A program made the translations under genes and the position numbers. A DNA stretch of 64,000 nt. Origin: Petasospora fabianii. Taxonomy: Eukaryota > Ascomycota > Saccharomycetes > Phaffomycetales > Wickerhamomycetaceae. The notes under the pieces are model-generated. The model did not search any database and was not told the origin of the DNA. It saw only the letters and a program-made list of their open reading frames with translations. Location: contig CP048715.1 in NCBI GenBank assembly GCA_022641835.1, positions 2,418,001 through 2,482,000 on the forward strand, given 5' to 3'. Shown piece after piece: positions 46,275-57,198 of the stretch (its first letter is position 1; each line of letters opens with the position of its first letter).

Positions 46275-49200
46275 ATGCCCGAGCAATCTATGGACGAGAT
46301 TAGGGCTAAGAGATTGGCCAAGTTGCAGGCCACTATGACCCAATCCCAACCTTCCTCCGGAACGTCATCTCCCCTGCCAACCAAGGATTCAACTCCCGTA
46401 GAAACACCCGTGGCGGCTCCAGCTCCAATTGCCACCCCAACCCCAGCACCAAAAACGCCGACCACTGCTGTAACCAAGACCCCACCGCTGGAGAATATAA
46501 ACTCTTGGGCTGGGAGAGAGCTTGCTAATGTAATGGGTGTTACACTGGATGTTGACCTTGCCGATGGAAAAGACGTTGTGTTTTTGGAGGCTACGTTCAC
46601 CGAAATGGTGGAGGACGATCAGGACCCTGTCTTCAACTCTGCCAACATCGACCGTGCTATAATCGAACGCCTCAGTGAAATTGGTCATGACAACCCGTTC
46701 AAGTACTTGAAGGATGTATGGTCAAAGACTCAGCAATCCAAGAGAATGGTCAAGACCAAGGATCCTCTCAGAGAGCAGAAATTGGAGATCTTGGATGAAA
46801 TTGACAGGTTAACATCCAGTTACGGTCTTGTTGCCTTCCAGATTCCAGATATGTTCCAAAATGGTGCAGTTGGGCTCTTTTTGAAAGATATAATTCACAA
46901 TGAGAATAGCTACAGTGACTTCTTGATCCAGATCATCAACAGAGCCGAGGAAGAGGGTACTTTGATCGACTTCTTAAACATTTTCATACCAAATTTGGTG
47001 TCTCTCATCGCTAAGATCGACTTGAACAACCCGCAATATCCACTGATTCTCAATATTTTCCAACTGTTCCTCAGTGAGAAAGCAGTTGCTGCTATCTTCA
47101 CTCAAGTTGAAGGCTTCAAGGCTACCAGAGCCATGAAACCTAACAGCTTCGAGAAAAAGACTATTCTTGGTCCAATCTTTAGTCTTTCCCCTCTTCAGAC
47201 ATCAGTTGCATCATCCTATTTCGGTGGAAGTATCCAGGAGAATAACAGACAGCTCAACCAGGCTGTTGAAACGATGCAGTCTGAACATAAGATCCTGCTT
47301 GACAGACTCTTTTTCATTGCCAACAAGATCATCAGGGCTTCTGAGCAATCCAGAGCTGACCTCCTGGAGTATTTCGCCATTATCATCGACAAGAATCATT
47401 TGCGCAGAGGTGACCATTCCGATCCAGCCAAGTTGGCTTCTGATGCATTCATCACAAATATTGCACATGTTCTCATTAGACTGTCCCTCCCGTTCACAGA
47501 TGCATCATTGTCTAAGATTGATCGTATCGACATCAATTACTTCCAGAACGATCATCACTTGCTCGAACTTACTGATGAGACACGTACTAACTCGACATCA
47601 GCGGAAGCCAGTGAGTACCTCGAGTCTCACAAGTTCACCGACAGACCAAACTTCATCTCCGACTGTTTCTACCTCACTCAGGCATATCTTCACTACGGAA
47701 TCGGTGGTACGCTCCTAACAGAGACCAAACACAAGCGCCGTATGAAGCAACTCAAGAATACCATCGAACAGTTAAAGAAGGTCCAGAACTCTACCAACCC
47801 AATGATGCGTCTTGGGGCCCTTCAGCTGCCACGTATGGAGAAGATGCTTGGGGATCTCAAGGCAACCCAGACCGCAATCACCTGCGTCTTTGCCAACCGT
47901 GATTTGCAATTGGAGGTGTTTGATTTTGTTGCTGGCTCTTGTGCCTTCCTTCTTAGAACTATTGATCCGACTCACTCATATCCTCGTGGAAAACTCAATC
48001 TCCCACTCATCCCTGATGTTATTGGAGTGGAGAACGTTGACAACACGGAGTATTTCCGTGAGATGGCACCAGTTCCATTCAAGTACTTCCCAGAATTCAC
48101 AATTGAGGGTGTTTTGAACTACACTTCCTACATCACCAAGTATACCAACAACCCATTGGTTGGATCATCTCGTTTGAACTCGTTTGTTGAATTAGCTGTG
48201 ACCTTTTTGAGATGTCCAGAATTGATTGGTAACCCGCACTTGAAGGGACGTATTGTTCAGGCATTGGTCATGGGCGCACATCCATATACTGATGGTCGTC
48301 CAGGATACATGATGGAGTCGTTCGAAACAAACGAGCTCGTGACCAAGAACTTGCTGTACGGATTACTGGACTTCTATGTTGTTGTGGAGAAGACCGGATC
48401 TTCCACTCAGTTCTACGATAAATTTAACTCCCGTTACCACATTGCCCTGATCTTGCAAGAAATTTGGAAGAACCCAATGTATCAGGCCCAGCTTCTCAAA
48501 CTCAGTGAGGAGAACGAAGAGTTCTTTATCAGGTTTGTGGCTAGAATGTTAAACGACTTGACATTCTTGCTTGATGAATCCCTGATGCACTTGGCTGAGG
48601 TCCACAAGATTCAGGTCGAGTTAGATGCCAGGACAAAGACTGGTGTGGAGAGTTTGGAGGGTACTATTGAAGAATTGGAATCCAGACTCACTGGTGAGGA
48701 GGATCAAGCCAAAAACAACATCAGCTTGGCGAAAATGAGTATTAAGTTGTTTGGTTTGTTCACCAAGGAGGTTCCAAGAGCCTTCATGAAGCCGGAGATT
48801 GTGGGTAGATTGGCCAGTATGTTGGACTACAACTTGGATGCTCTTGTTGGTCCAAAGTGCGCTGGCTTGAAGGTCAGTGATCCACAGAAATATGACTTTA
48901 ATCCGAAGGAGCTTTTGGTTAGTATATCTCAGGTGTTTGTCAACTTGTCCGGTGAGACAGAGTTTGTGAAGTCTGTTGCTCAGGATTCCAGATCATTCAA
49001 GAGATCACTCTTTACTAGAGCAGAACAGATCATCTCTCGTTGGGGCTTGGAGACTCCTAAGTTCATTTCCAAGCTTGTCAAGTTCGCAGATTCGGCCGAG
49101 GCTGCCAGATTAGCTGAAGAGGAGGAGGAGATGGAGTTCGGTGAGATTCCAGATGAGTACTTGGATCCGTTGATGTTCACATTGATGGAAGATCCTGTCA

Positions 49201-49397
49201 CTTTGCCCTCATCCAAGGTCAACATAGACAGAGCTACTATCAGAGCCCACTTACTTTCCGACTCTACTGATCCTTTCAACAGAGTACCATTGAAATTAGA
49301 GGAGGTCATTCCTAACGATGAGTTGAAGAAGGAAATTATGGAGTTCAAGGCAAAGAGTAGGGCCAAGGGCAAAGACGTCGAGATGACAGATGCATGA
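46275..49397 (+). CDS. UFD2: Ubiquitin chain elongation factor Ufd2 (E4)
   Basis: This 1040-residue E4 enzyme extends ubiquitin chains on Cdc48-bound substrates for the proteasome. The N-terminal 110 residues are Pro/Thr-rich and variable. The large helical-repeat core spans about 110-940 (IPDMFQNGAVGLFLKDII, YFREMAPVPFKYFPEFTIEG, GNPHLKGRIVQALVMG). The C-terminal U-box lies at about 955-1025 (DPLMFTLMEDPVTLPSSKV, IRAHLLSDSTDPFNRVPL). A short KSRAKGKDVEM tail follows. The frame begins upstream at a TTG; the ATG at 46275 (MPEQSMDEIRAKRLAKLQ) is chosen because its helix resembles that of other Ufd2 proteins. Length is close to S. cerevisiae (961) and fission yeast (1010). Confidence 0.95.
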   Translation: MPEQSMDEIRAKRLAKLQATMTQSQPSSGTSSPLPTKDSTPVETPVAAPAPIATPTPAPKTPTTAVTKTPPLENINSWAGRELANVMGVTLDVDLADGKDVVFLEATFTEMVEDDQDPVFNSANIDRAIIERLSEIGHDNPFKYLKDVWSKTQQSKRMVKTKDPLREQKLEILDEIDRLTSSYGLVAFQIPDMFQNGAVGLFLKDIIHNENSYSDFLIQIINRAEEEGTLIDFLNIFIPNLVSLIAKIDLNNPQYPLILNIFQLFLSEKAVAAIFTQVEGFKATRAMKPNSFEKKTILGPIFSLSPLQTSVASSYFGGSIQENNRQLNQAVETMQSEHKILLDRLFFIANKIIRASEQSRADLLEYFAIIIDKNHLRRGDHSDPAKLASDAFITNIAHVLIRLSLPFTDASLSKIDRIDINYFQNDHHLLELTDETRTNSTSAEASEYLESHKFTDRPNFISDCFYLTQAYLHYGIGGTLLTETKHKRRMKQLKNTIEQLKKVQNSTNPMMRLGALQLPRMEKMLGDLKATQTAITCVFANRDLQLEVFDFVAGSCAFLLRTIDPTHSYPRGKLNLPLIPDVIGVENVDNTEYFREMAPVPFKYFPEFTIEGVLNYTSYITKYTNNPLVGSSRLNSFVELAVTFLRCPELIGNPHLKGRIVQALVMGAHPYTDGRPGYMMESFETNELVTKNLLYGLLDFYVVVEKTGSSTQFYDKFNSRYHIALILQEIWKNPMYQAQLLKLSEENEEFFIRFVARMLNDLTFLLDESLMHLAEVHKIQVELDARTKTGVESLEGTIEELESRLTGEEDQAKNNISLAKMSIKLFGLFTKEVPRAFMKPEIVGRLASMLDYNLDALVGPKCAGLKVSDPQKYDFNPKELLVSISQVFVNLSGETEFVKSVAQDSRSFKRSLFTRAEQIISRWGLETPKFISKLVKFADSAEAARLAEEEEEMEFGEIPDEYLDPLMFTLMEDPVTLPSSKVNIDRATIRAHLLSDSTDPFNRVPLKLEEVIPNDELKKEIMEFKAKSRAKGKDVEMTDA

Positions 49398-49578
49398 TTA
49401 GATTAGCTTCTCAATTTACTACATTAATGATCACAACAACTTTGTATGCTCGCTTAGTGACTGAACGTCAATTAACTTTTGATGATCGGCCGGCTAAATC
49501 TTGTCAGCGAATTCTACATCAGATGTTCAAATCAAAATCCTATCGTACCTTATATTAACAAAATGAGATTAGTTCAAC

Positions 49579-50401
49579 TTAAGCCTTGATAGCGTACTTT
49601 CTCTGTGGGAAAGCAATCTGCTTCTTTCTCTGCTTCTCGGTGATCTGGGAAGCCTCGAACTTGGTCAACTTTCTTCTCAAAGCTCTGGTCTTCTTGGCTC
49701 TCAAGTCCTTTGGCTGGTACTTCTTACCGGCGTAGAAGGCTCTGACAGACTCTCTCTGGTTGAGGTTGATAACAGTCAAGACACGGGCAATGTTCTTTCT
49801 GACGGTGTTGATCTTTGGGAGAGATGGTCTCTGGAGCTTCTGGACCTTGAGGTTGGCCAACTCCTTCTTCAAGGAGAGGAGCTCATCCTCCAACTCCTGC
49901 TTAGACTTGGTGCGCAATTCGTAAGCTTTCAAACCGGCCTGGAAATGTTGTTAGTACTCTTGTTCAGAAACTAAGGTGGCAATGAATCAGCAGGAAAAAA
50001 ATGGTAAGTGAGGCACGGTAGTGGAACCGAGACCAGCTTGAGGATTCGTCATAACAGTGTGGGCAAGACGAAGTGTATGAGGTTCGCTGTGCACTGTGTC
50101 CTTGTTTGATAATGCTTGGGTCAATATTAGGGGCGTTAATGATATGGGCATGTTGAGCATCTTCTGGATGGATTCTCTGATTTCAATGAATAATAGAGCG
50201 GCTGGTTGAGTAATTTGCTAGTATATGTGAGCCCTGGTGTTTCACGTATCGTTATATGCCGATGACTGACCTTCCAACTTTCTTGAACTCCATGAGGCAG
50301 ACGCAGTGAGGCGTGTGATGATATGTATGTTCTTGTAATCCTCGTTCTCCCTTACACTGTGATTCCTCTGTTCATGCCATAGTGTCCGTATGACATACCA
50401 T
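49579..50401 (-). CDS. RPL35: 60S ribosomal protein L35 (uL29), intron after the start codon
   Basis: Exon 1 is only the ATG at 50401-50399; a 460-bp intron (49939-50398) follows and exon 2 is 49579-49938. The donor is GTATGT at 50398-50393, branch TACTAAC at 49956-49950 and acceptor TTTCCAG. The 120-residue product starts [20 protein letters not shown] and has exactly the length of S. cerevisiae Rpl35 ([14 protein letters not shown]). It is very basic, with the conserved [20 protein letters not shown] and the C-terminal [15 protein letters not shown]. uL29 lines the peptide exit tunnel and helps dock SRP and chaperones. A start-codon exon is common in yeast ribosomal protein genes. A CACGTG box lies about 260 bp upstream. 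Confidence 0.97.
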
Positions 50402-51179
50402 TTTGCTGTGTTGAATGTGAACAATCTGTTGTTTGACGAGGTGGAGCTCTGCCTCAACTTTTTGCTTGCGTAAGTTTTTCACCGCTCGCCGCGCTGGACC
50501 AGCCAAAGCCAACCCACAGATGCTGCGAAATTCGCGAATAGAAGTCACGCTCGAGAGGGCTTAACTACGCTATGTTCCTGGTTGGGGACACATTTAGACT
50601 TTATATTTTTTCAGGTGCGGCTTTGCTTGTGGTGTGTGGATGTAGGGCTCAGGCTCTATCACGTGGTGATAGGAAAGGGCTCAAGGGTGTAAACATGTCA
50701 GAATTTGCGGAGGTGAGCCCTTCTCCTCACATTTGGCAGATAAGACGCAACGTGGAACTGCATGGGAATAGCGATGGGATCAGGGGATAAGGTGTGCACG
50801 TTGAAGGAGCCTAGATTAAGGAAACCGGGGTTTCTACTAGACCTAAATCTGGTATCAAAGCACATTGTGACCAGTTTGTTTTCATCTTATAGCCTGTTTT
50901 GAAGGCCCTGTCGTGATAGCAAGTCTGTCTACATTAAGAACCAAATTTTATAGCACATGATCCACTCGCGTCGTATAAAGTGTTTAGGTGTTCATAAAGT
51001 CTGTGGATTGTCCGATATTGATGCTGTAGAAACATAATACAAATCCGGGCCACATGGGTCACCAAGAGAAACTGCATTCTCGTCCTCTATTCAAGATAAC
51101 TATCCTTTCAATCCATTTTGCTATCAAAACAAATCTTTATTGGTTGGGGAAACTTATATCATTAGGCAGAAGGACAGGT
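50402..51179. other. Intergenic region between ARF1 and RPL35
   Basis: This 778-bp stretch holds the RPL35 promoter and the ARF1 3' flank. A 72-codon plus-strand frame (50572-50790) looks like chance. The only notable motif is the CACGTG box listed next. Confidence 0.55.
50660..50665. promoter_or_regulatory. CACGTG (Cbf1-type) box upstream of RPL35
   Basis: CACGTG lies 259 bp before the RPL35 start, inside TATCAC-GTG-GTGATA, an inverted repeat with perfect 6-bp arms. Cbf1 binds RTCACRTG and works with Tbf1 at ribosomal protein promoters in Candida albicans. This is one site only, so the role is a suggestion. Confidence 0.4.
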
Positions 51180-52453
<1,274 letters not shown>

Positions 52454-52972
52454 CGTGTGCCTGTTGTGTGTGCGTGTTTGTGGTTACTCCAGGTGGATTT
52501 TGGTGGGCGGAAGCTGGAATTTTTGCACTTTTGAAGGGGTGGACGTGGCGCTTTCGAGAATAGCGCGAATTGGAGCCCGCGCCCCACCCGGGAAAAAGAA
52601 ATACCCGGGAGGAGGGTAACTAGTTTTTAGCATGTCACGTGAGAGATTAAATGGCACCTGATTGGGTTAACAAAGGTTTGTGATTTCAAAGTTATCGTAT
52701 CCCGTCTATGCCAGTGGAGCCCTGTAGTTGTGTTTGTTTGTGTCTACCGAGGTTATGGACCCAGCGCGCCAGCCTCTACGAATCACGCACCTTTCATAGA
52801 CCCCCTGACCGATCTGATATCTACAGTCGTCCTCGCGAGATCTCCGAGACACACAAATCTATGGGAGTCACTTTAATGATCTCATAGAACACAGTTCAAG
52901 AACACAGTTCAAGAACGCAAATACGAAGGACGTTGTCTATAATCATGCATTCATCAATTATTTCAGCGCAGA
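52454..52972. other. ARF1 promoter and ALG10 3' flank
   Basis: This 519-bp stretch contains the ARF1 leader exon and promoter if the 5' intron is right. A palindromic TCACGTGA (CACGTG at 52636-52641) is a Cbf1/bHLH-type site. ACACAGTTCAAGA is repeated nearly in tandem at about 52890. No gene is seen. Confidence 0.5.
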
Positions 52973-54490
52973 TCACCAAATGATGCGCTGCAACATCGGC
53001 TCATCGGCCCACTCAAACGTGTAAAAGACATAGATACCGAGCGTGACCACGTTTATCATCAAGAACCACGCCAGTTCACATCCGAGTCTTCTCATGGTGA
53101 TGCCCTGAATTGGCTCTCCTGGGAAGAACGTCTCATACTGGACACTGACAAGCACACGGTAGAAGATGTATGGAAGAATGTAGTATCTTGGTTCGAAAAG
53201 CGGTGATGGAACAATAGTGGCCAGCACACAAAAGATATACGCAAGATTGGAGATCCCTGTTGGCTTAAGTGGAAGTTCTGCTGTTCTCTTGAATGGTAGC
53301 TCACGTGTTGATGAAAAGTAGAAGGCATTCTCGTTCAGCATGGAGAGGATAGTGAAGATTGAGAAGTGGTACACTGGCGCCATGAGGTACTTGGTGTACC
53401 ATGTCAGACCGATTATCTTTCTCCAGATGTAGAATGTGTAATGTCTGTTATCCGCAAGGAGGAATGGGTGGACCACGGTGAAGAAACGGATGAAGAATAT
53501 CACGATAAGCAGCTCAAAGATCACACCGAATGGAAGGTACTTGTAACGGCGAAGGTAGAACATGATATAGTCGAATGAGATCCACGCCGGCCATGAGAGG
53601 ATTGTAAGGAATGTCAAGCAGTAGAATACCTGGGCAAAGTGCAGTCCAGCGACGTGGTTTTCCTTGTCTCCCAGTGTAATGCCTCTGTTGTACACTAAGA
53701 AGCATGTGAATGCGACAAAGTTGAACAAATATGGAAGAACAACCTCGTTGAAATCCTCCACTGCCTGAATAATGAATTTGAGACAGTTATTGAGGAAGTA
53801 ATCTGTGAAGTTCTTCTGAATCATAGCACGGCGCTCAATGACGAGCGCCATAATAAGCACCTGCCATACGATATTGGTCTGTCTGAACCAGATGCTAATG
53901 AATCCGAGCAATGCAGATACCTTCACGGACTTTGTCTCGCCGAATGGGAGACCCACAGCAGTACTGAATGAGGCAACAATGAACACAGTTGACCAAACAT
54001 CGGTGTAGAACAATGTGTAGTATGTTGAAAGAATTGGACACAACACGATTGTAGCGGGCCACCAACCGATTGGGTTCAACGTGAAAAGTGGATGAAGTGC
54101 CAATGGAAGGGCCACTGTTCCACCAATTGCGTTCAAGACTCTCAGTGAACTCAAACCTGCAGGATCCACTGGGAGATGAAGTAGTTGAATCGTCTTACTC
54201 CATAGGTACCCGATGATGTACGTTCCTGGTGGTGTGGTGATCTTTGAATCCCATGCAAAGAAATCACCAGCCAGATACTGTTGCACCATTGGTACATGAA
54301 ATCTCTCATCAATGAATACGCCAGGAACATAATACCGTGTCTCTGCCCATGCCAAAAAGACAAAAAGTACGACCAGCGCCGGGAGAAGCAAGAACCAATT
54401 GATGATGAGTGAGGAGGTGATTTCACCTTCTAAATCTCGACCCTGGGCAAAAGCCTGTGTGGGGGCTTTCTTTTCTGGTTCCTCGGACAT
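52973..54490 (-). CDS. ALG10: Alg10 (Die2) alpha-1,2-glucosyltransferase
   Basis: This 505-residue ER membrane enzyme adds the third and last glucose to the dolichol-linked oligosaccharide, Glc2Man9 to Glc3Man9, from dolichol-P-glucose. It has about ten to twelve hydrophobic segments. The lumenal loop after the first holds the catalytic-type acidic motif YVPGVFIDERFHVPMVQQYL, followed by WDSKITTPPGTY, both strong Alg10 marks. The RYILP-like motif near the end (EPRYYILPYIFYRVLV) is also conserved. Length fits S. cerevisiae Die2 (525). It is divergent from the glucose-sensor gene over about 230 bp. Confidence 0.94.
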   Translation of the reverse strand: MSEEPEKKAPTQAFAQGRDLEGEITSSLIINWFLLLPALVVLFVFLAWAETRYYVPGVFIDERFHVPMVQQYLAGDFFAWDSKITTPPGTYIIGYLWSKTIQLLHLPVDPAGLSSLRVLNAIGGTVALPLALHPLFTLNPIGWWPATIVLCPILSTYYTLFYTDVWSTVFIVASFSTAVGLPFGETKSVKVSALLGFISIWFRQTNIVWQVLIMALVIERRAMIQKNFTDYFLNNCLKFIIQAVEDFNEVVLPYLFNFVAFTCFLVYNRGITLGDKENHVAGLHFAQVFYCLTFLTILSWPAWISFDYIMFYLRRYKYLPFGVIFELLIVIFFIRFFTVVHPFLLADNRHYTFYIWRKIIGLTWYTKYLMAPVYHFSIFTILSMLNENAFYFSSTRELPFKRTAELPLKPTGISNLAYIFCVLATIVPSPLFEPRYYILPYIFYRVLVSVQYETFFPGEPIQGITMRRLGCELAWFLMINVVTLGIYVFYTFEWADEPMLQRIIW

Positions 54491-54719
54491 TCCAATATTC
54501 CAAACACGCCAGTTTGAGTGATTTTGTCAAAGATCAAGAGTGTCAAAGAACGTCATCTAGTGGCCAAATTTGATGACGGGCGCGCCGATGGTTTACGTAA
54601 TATTACGGTAAGGCCACACAAAAAATAGAGATCAAGGCGGAGAAGTTAATAGCGTACATAACATCCCCGCCTCTCATGACATACTAGCCACTTCACAAAG
54701 AAAAGCAGTGTTGAAACAC

Positions 54720-56951
54720 ATGTCCACGGCACAAAAACATCAGAAGCGACCGCAGAGCATCTCTGATCCCCCTTCGAAGCCCGCTACTGGCGGTGCTACA
54801 AACTCTCAGAGTCCCACCCCTCAACGAGAAACAACAGTTGTATCCGGCCTCGACATCCACACTACTCTCTCCTCAGGTTGCAAGATGAAGAGCCGGTGGT
54901 TCCGTAACGTCTTTACGGATCCAGATGGTGCAGTGCATGTTTCTGGGGCTCAGCCGCAGTCCGTGCTTATGTCCTTTGCTGTGGGTCTCATTGCTGCTGT
55001 TGGTGGATTCATCTACGGCTACGACACGGGTATTGTCAACAGTATCAGTGAGATGAAATATGTGCGGTACGAGTTCGCTGATAACAAAGAGTCATTTACA
55101 GCGAGAGAGCAGAGTATCATAACCGCTATTCTTTCGTTAGGAACGTTTTTCGGGGCACTGGCTGCCCCACTTCTCTCGGACACTTACGGTCGTCGTACGG
55201 CCATCATCATCTCCAACTTTGTCATCTTCATGATTGGTAACATCTGCCAAATTGCATCTACTGCCATTCCTCTATTCTGCGCTGGACGCTTCATCACCGG
55301 TGTCTCGGTCGGTATCATCTCAGCAGTTGTTCCGCTTTACCAAGCTGAAGCTTCACCCAAGTTCATCCGTGGTGCTATCATTTCCACTTATCAGTGGGCG
55401 ATCACTTGGGGCCTTCTGGTGTCAAGTGCAGTATCACAGGGAACACACTCTATCGACACATCTGCATCATACAGAGTCCCTATTGGCCTCCAGTTTCTCT
55501 GGTCTATAATATTAGGTATCGGTATGCTGTGTCTGCCAGAGTCGCCAAGATTCTACGTCAGAAGAGACGAGATCAGTCAAGCTGCCTCTTCACTCTCGAG
55601 ACTCAGACGTGTCCCATCCAATGACCCAGGTCTTATTGAGGAACTTGTTGAGATCAAGGCTGCTCACGACTATGAACTCTCATTCGGCTCCTATTCGTTC
55701 CTCGACTGCTTCAGATCAGATAAGGCCCGTCCTCACCAACTCAAGAGACTCGTCACAGGTGTTGCACTACAGGCGCTACAACAGTGCTCAGGTATCAACT
55801 TCATCTTTTACTACGGTGTCAACTTTTTCACAAAAACTGGCGTCTCACAAGCTTACATCATCTCACTGGTCACATACGCCGTCAACGTCGTTGCAACTAT
55901 CCCTGGTATCATGCTTGTCGAGACTATTGGTCGTCGGCGTATTTTAATTTTTGGTGGATCCATGATGGGACTTGCTAATATAATCATTGCCATTGTTGGT
56001 GTCTCCACTAACTCTGTGGTTGCTAACAAGGTTATGATTGCATTTGTCTGCCTCTTCATAGCGTCTTTTGCAGCAACATGGGGTCCAGTAGCTTGGGTCG
56101 TCACGGGTGAAATTTACTCTTTAGGAGTGAGAGGTAAGGCTGTGGCGTTGACGGCTTCTACGAACTGGCTGGTCAATTTCGTCTTTGCCTACATCACACC
56201 GTACCTGGTTGATACCGGTAGACACACAGCAGCTTTGGGTACCAACATCTTCTTCATCTGGGGTGGCTTCAACTTCATTGGGGTTGTATTTGTCTACTTC
56301 ATGGTTTACGAGACTAAGGGCTTGTCATTGGAGCAAATTGATGAGTTGTATCGTTCCTGCCCTTCCGCCAGAGAGTCTTCTGGATTCAAAGTCAATGTTA
56401 TGAACTTCAACAACAATGATGAAGAGGATCATTACGTCGACACAACAGCTGAGAACCACGAGCTCGCAGAATTGAACAATAATGCCGCTGGTCACTGCTC
56501 CAATGGCTCTACTGGTAAAGAATCCTTCCCAAGTACAACGGATTCAGGACCATACGTTGCAACGGATGTGGTTCCTTTAACACCAACGCATATGGCAGAA
56601 TTGCCCCAGCAGACAGTCAACTACGATGCATATGACACATTGGATTACCAATCAGGATACACAGTGGATCTGGGATATGGACTTGGAGTGCACCAGAACC
56701 GTGGACCACCGTCGCTGATGACGATGTCTACAGATGCCGAAGACGACAATGAGTCGCATGAAGAAGTGACATACAGCTCTCTCTCCGACTATGTGAGCCG
56801 TATCAGCTCCACTACTGACCGTCGCAATTCAAACCCGCCTGGTGGATCGGCTTTTAATTCGGTTAGGGAAGAGCAGGATGCTGTCCAAGAAGATAACGAT
56901 GATGACATTTCAGGGCCAACAAGAGGTACCAGTGGAGCAGGCTCCACCTAA
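54720..56951 (+). CDS. SNF3/RGT2-type glucose sensor of the sugar transporter family
   Basis: This 743-residue major-facilitator protein has 12 predicted membrane helices at about 75-540. Sugar-transporter signatures include GYDTGIVN, the D-x5-GRR loops (SDTYGRR, VETIGRRR), LCLPESPRFYV and QQCSGINFIFYYGV. PESPR and YETKGLSLEQIDELY close the two halves. The cytosolic tail is about 200 residues, far longer than in hexose transporters, and acidic, with a Ser-rich segment YSSLSDYVSRISSTTDRR near residue 685. Such tails define the glucose sensors Snf3 and Rgt2, which bind Yck and Mth1/Std1 to switch transporter genes. The open frame begins at a GTG; the ATG at 54720 is used. A high-capacity transporter with an odd tail is the alternative. 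Confidence 0.82.
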   Translation: MSTAQKHQKRPQSISDPPSKPATGGATNSQSPTPQRETTVVSGLDIHTTLSSGCKMKSRWFRNVFTDPDGAVHVSGAQPQSVLMSFAVGLIAAVGGFIYGYDTGIVNSISEMKYVRYEFADNKESFTAREQSIITAILSLGTFFGALAAPLLSDTYGRRTAIIISNFVIFMIGNICQIASTAIPLFCAGRFITGVSVGIISAVVPLYQAEASPKFIRGAIISTYQWAITWGLLVSSAVSQGTHSIDTSASYRVPIGLQFLWSIILGIGMLCLPESPRFYVRRDEISQAASSLSRLRRVPSNDPGLIEELVEIKAAHDYELSFGSYSFLDCFRSDKARPHQLKRLVTGVALQALQQCSGINFIFYYGVNFFTKTGVSQAYIISLVTYAVNVVATIPGIMLVETIGRRRILIFGGSMMGLANIIIAIVGVSTNSVVANKVMIAFVCLFIASFAATWGPVAWVVTGEIYSLGVRGKAVALTASTNWLVNFVFAYITPYLVDTGRHTAALGTNIFFIWGGFNFIGVVFVYFMVYETKGLSLEQIDELYRSCPSARESSGFKVNVMNFNNNDEEDHYVDTTAENHELAELNNNAAGHCSNGSTGKESFPSTTDSGPYVATDVVPLTPTHMAELPQQTVNYDAYDTLDYQSGYTVDLGYGLGVHQNRGPPSLMTMSTDAEDDNESHEEVTYSSLSDYVSRISSTTDRRNSNPPGGSAFNSVREEQDAVQEDNDDDISGPTRGTSGAGST

Positions 56952-57198
56952 TGACGACTACGATAACTGCTTAAATACATACGCATGAGCATTTACTGTT
57001 TTGTAGTTTCAAATTTGTCTGTTTTCGCTTTCAAAGGTGAGTTACGAGCTGCCAAATGAGGACGGTTATGTGCCCTGTTGATCTGCCAGCCTTGACGGGT
57101 CAATTTTAGAAGTGATAGCCATATGGCAGCACTGATTTGGGGATGTCACATTTAGATCAAAACATCTAACGCACGGCATCTTACTCAAGAAATCATAC

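Noticed and set aside
50657-50671. Centromere CDEI element
   Set aside because: A CACGTG box is present, but there is no AT-rich CDEII or CDEIII-like sequence beside it, and this yeast may not use point centromeres.
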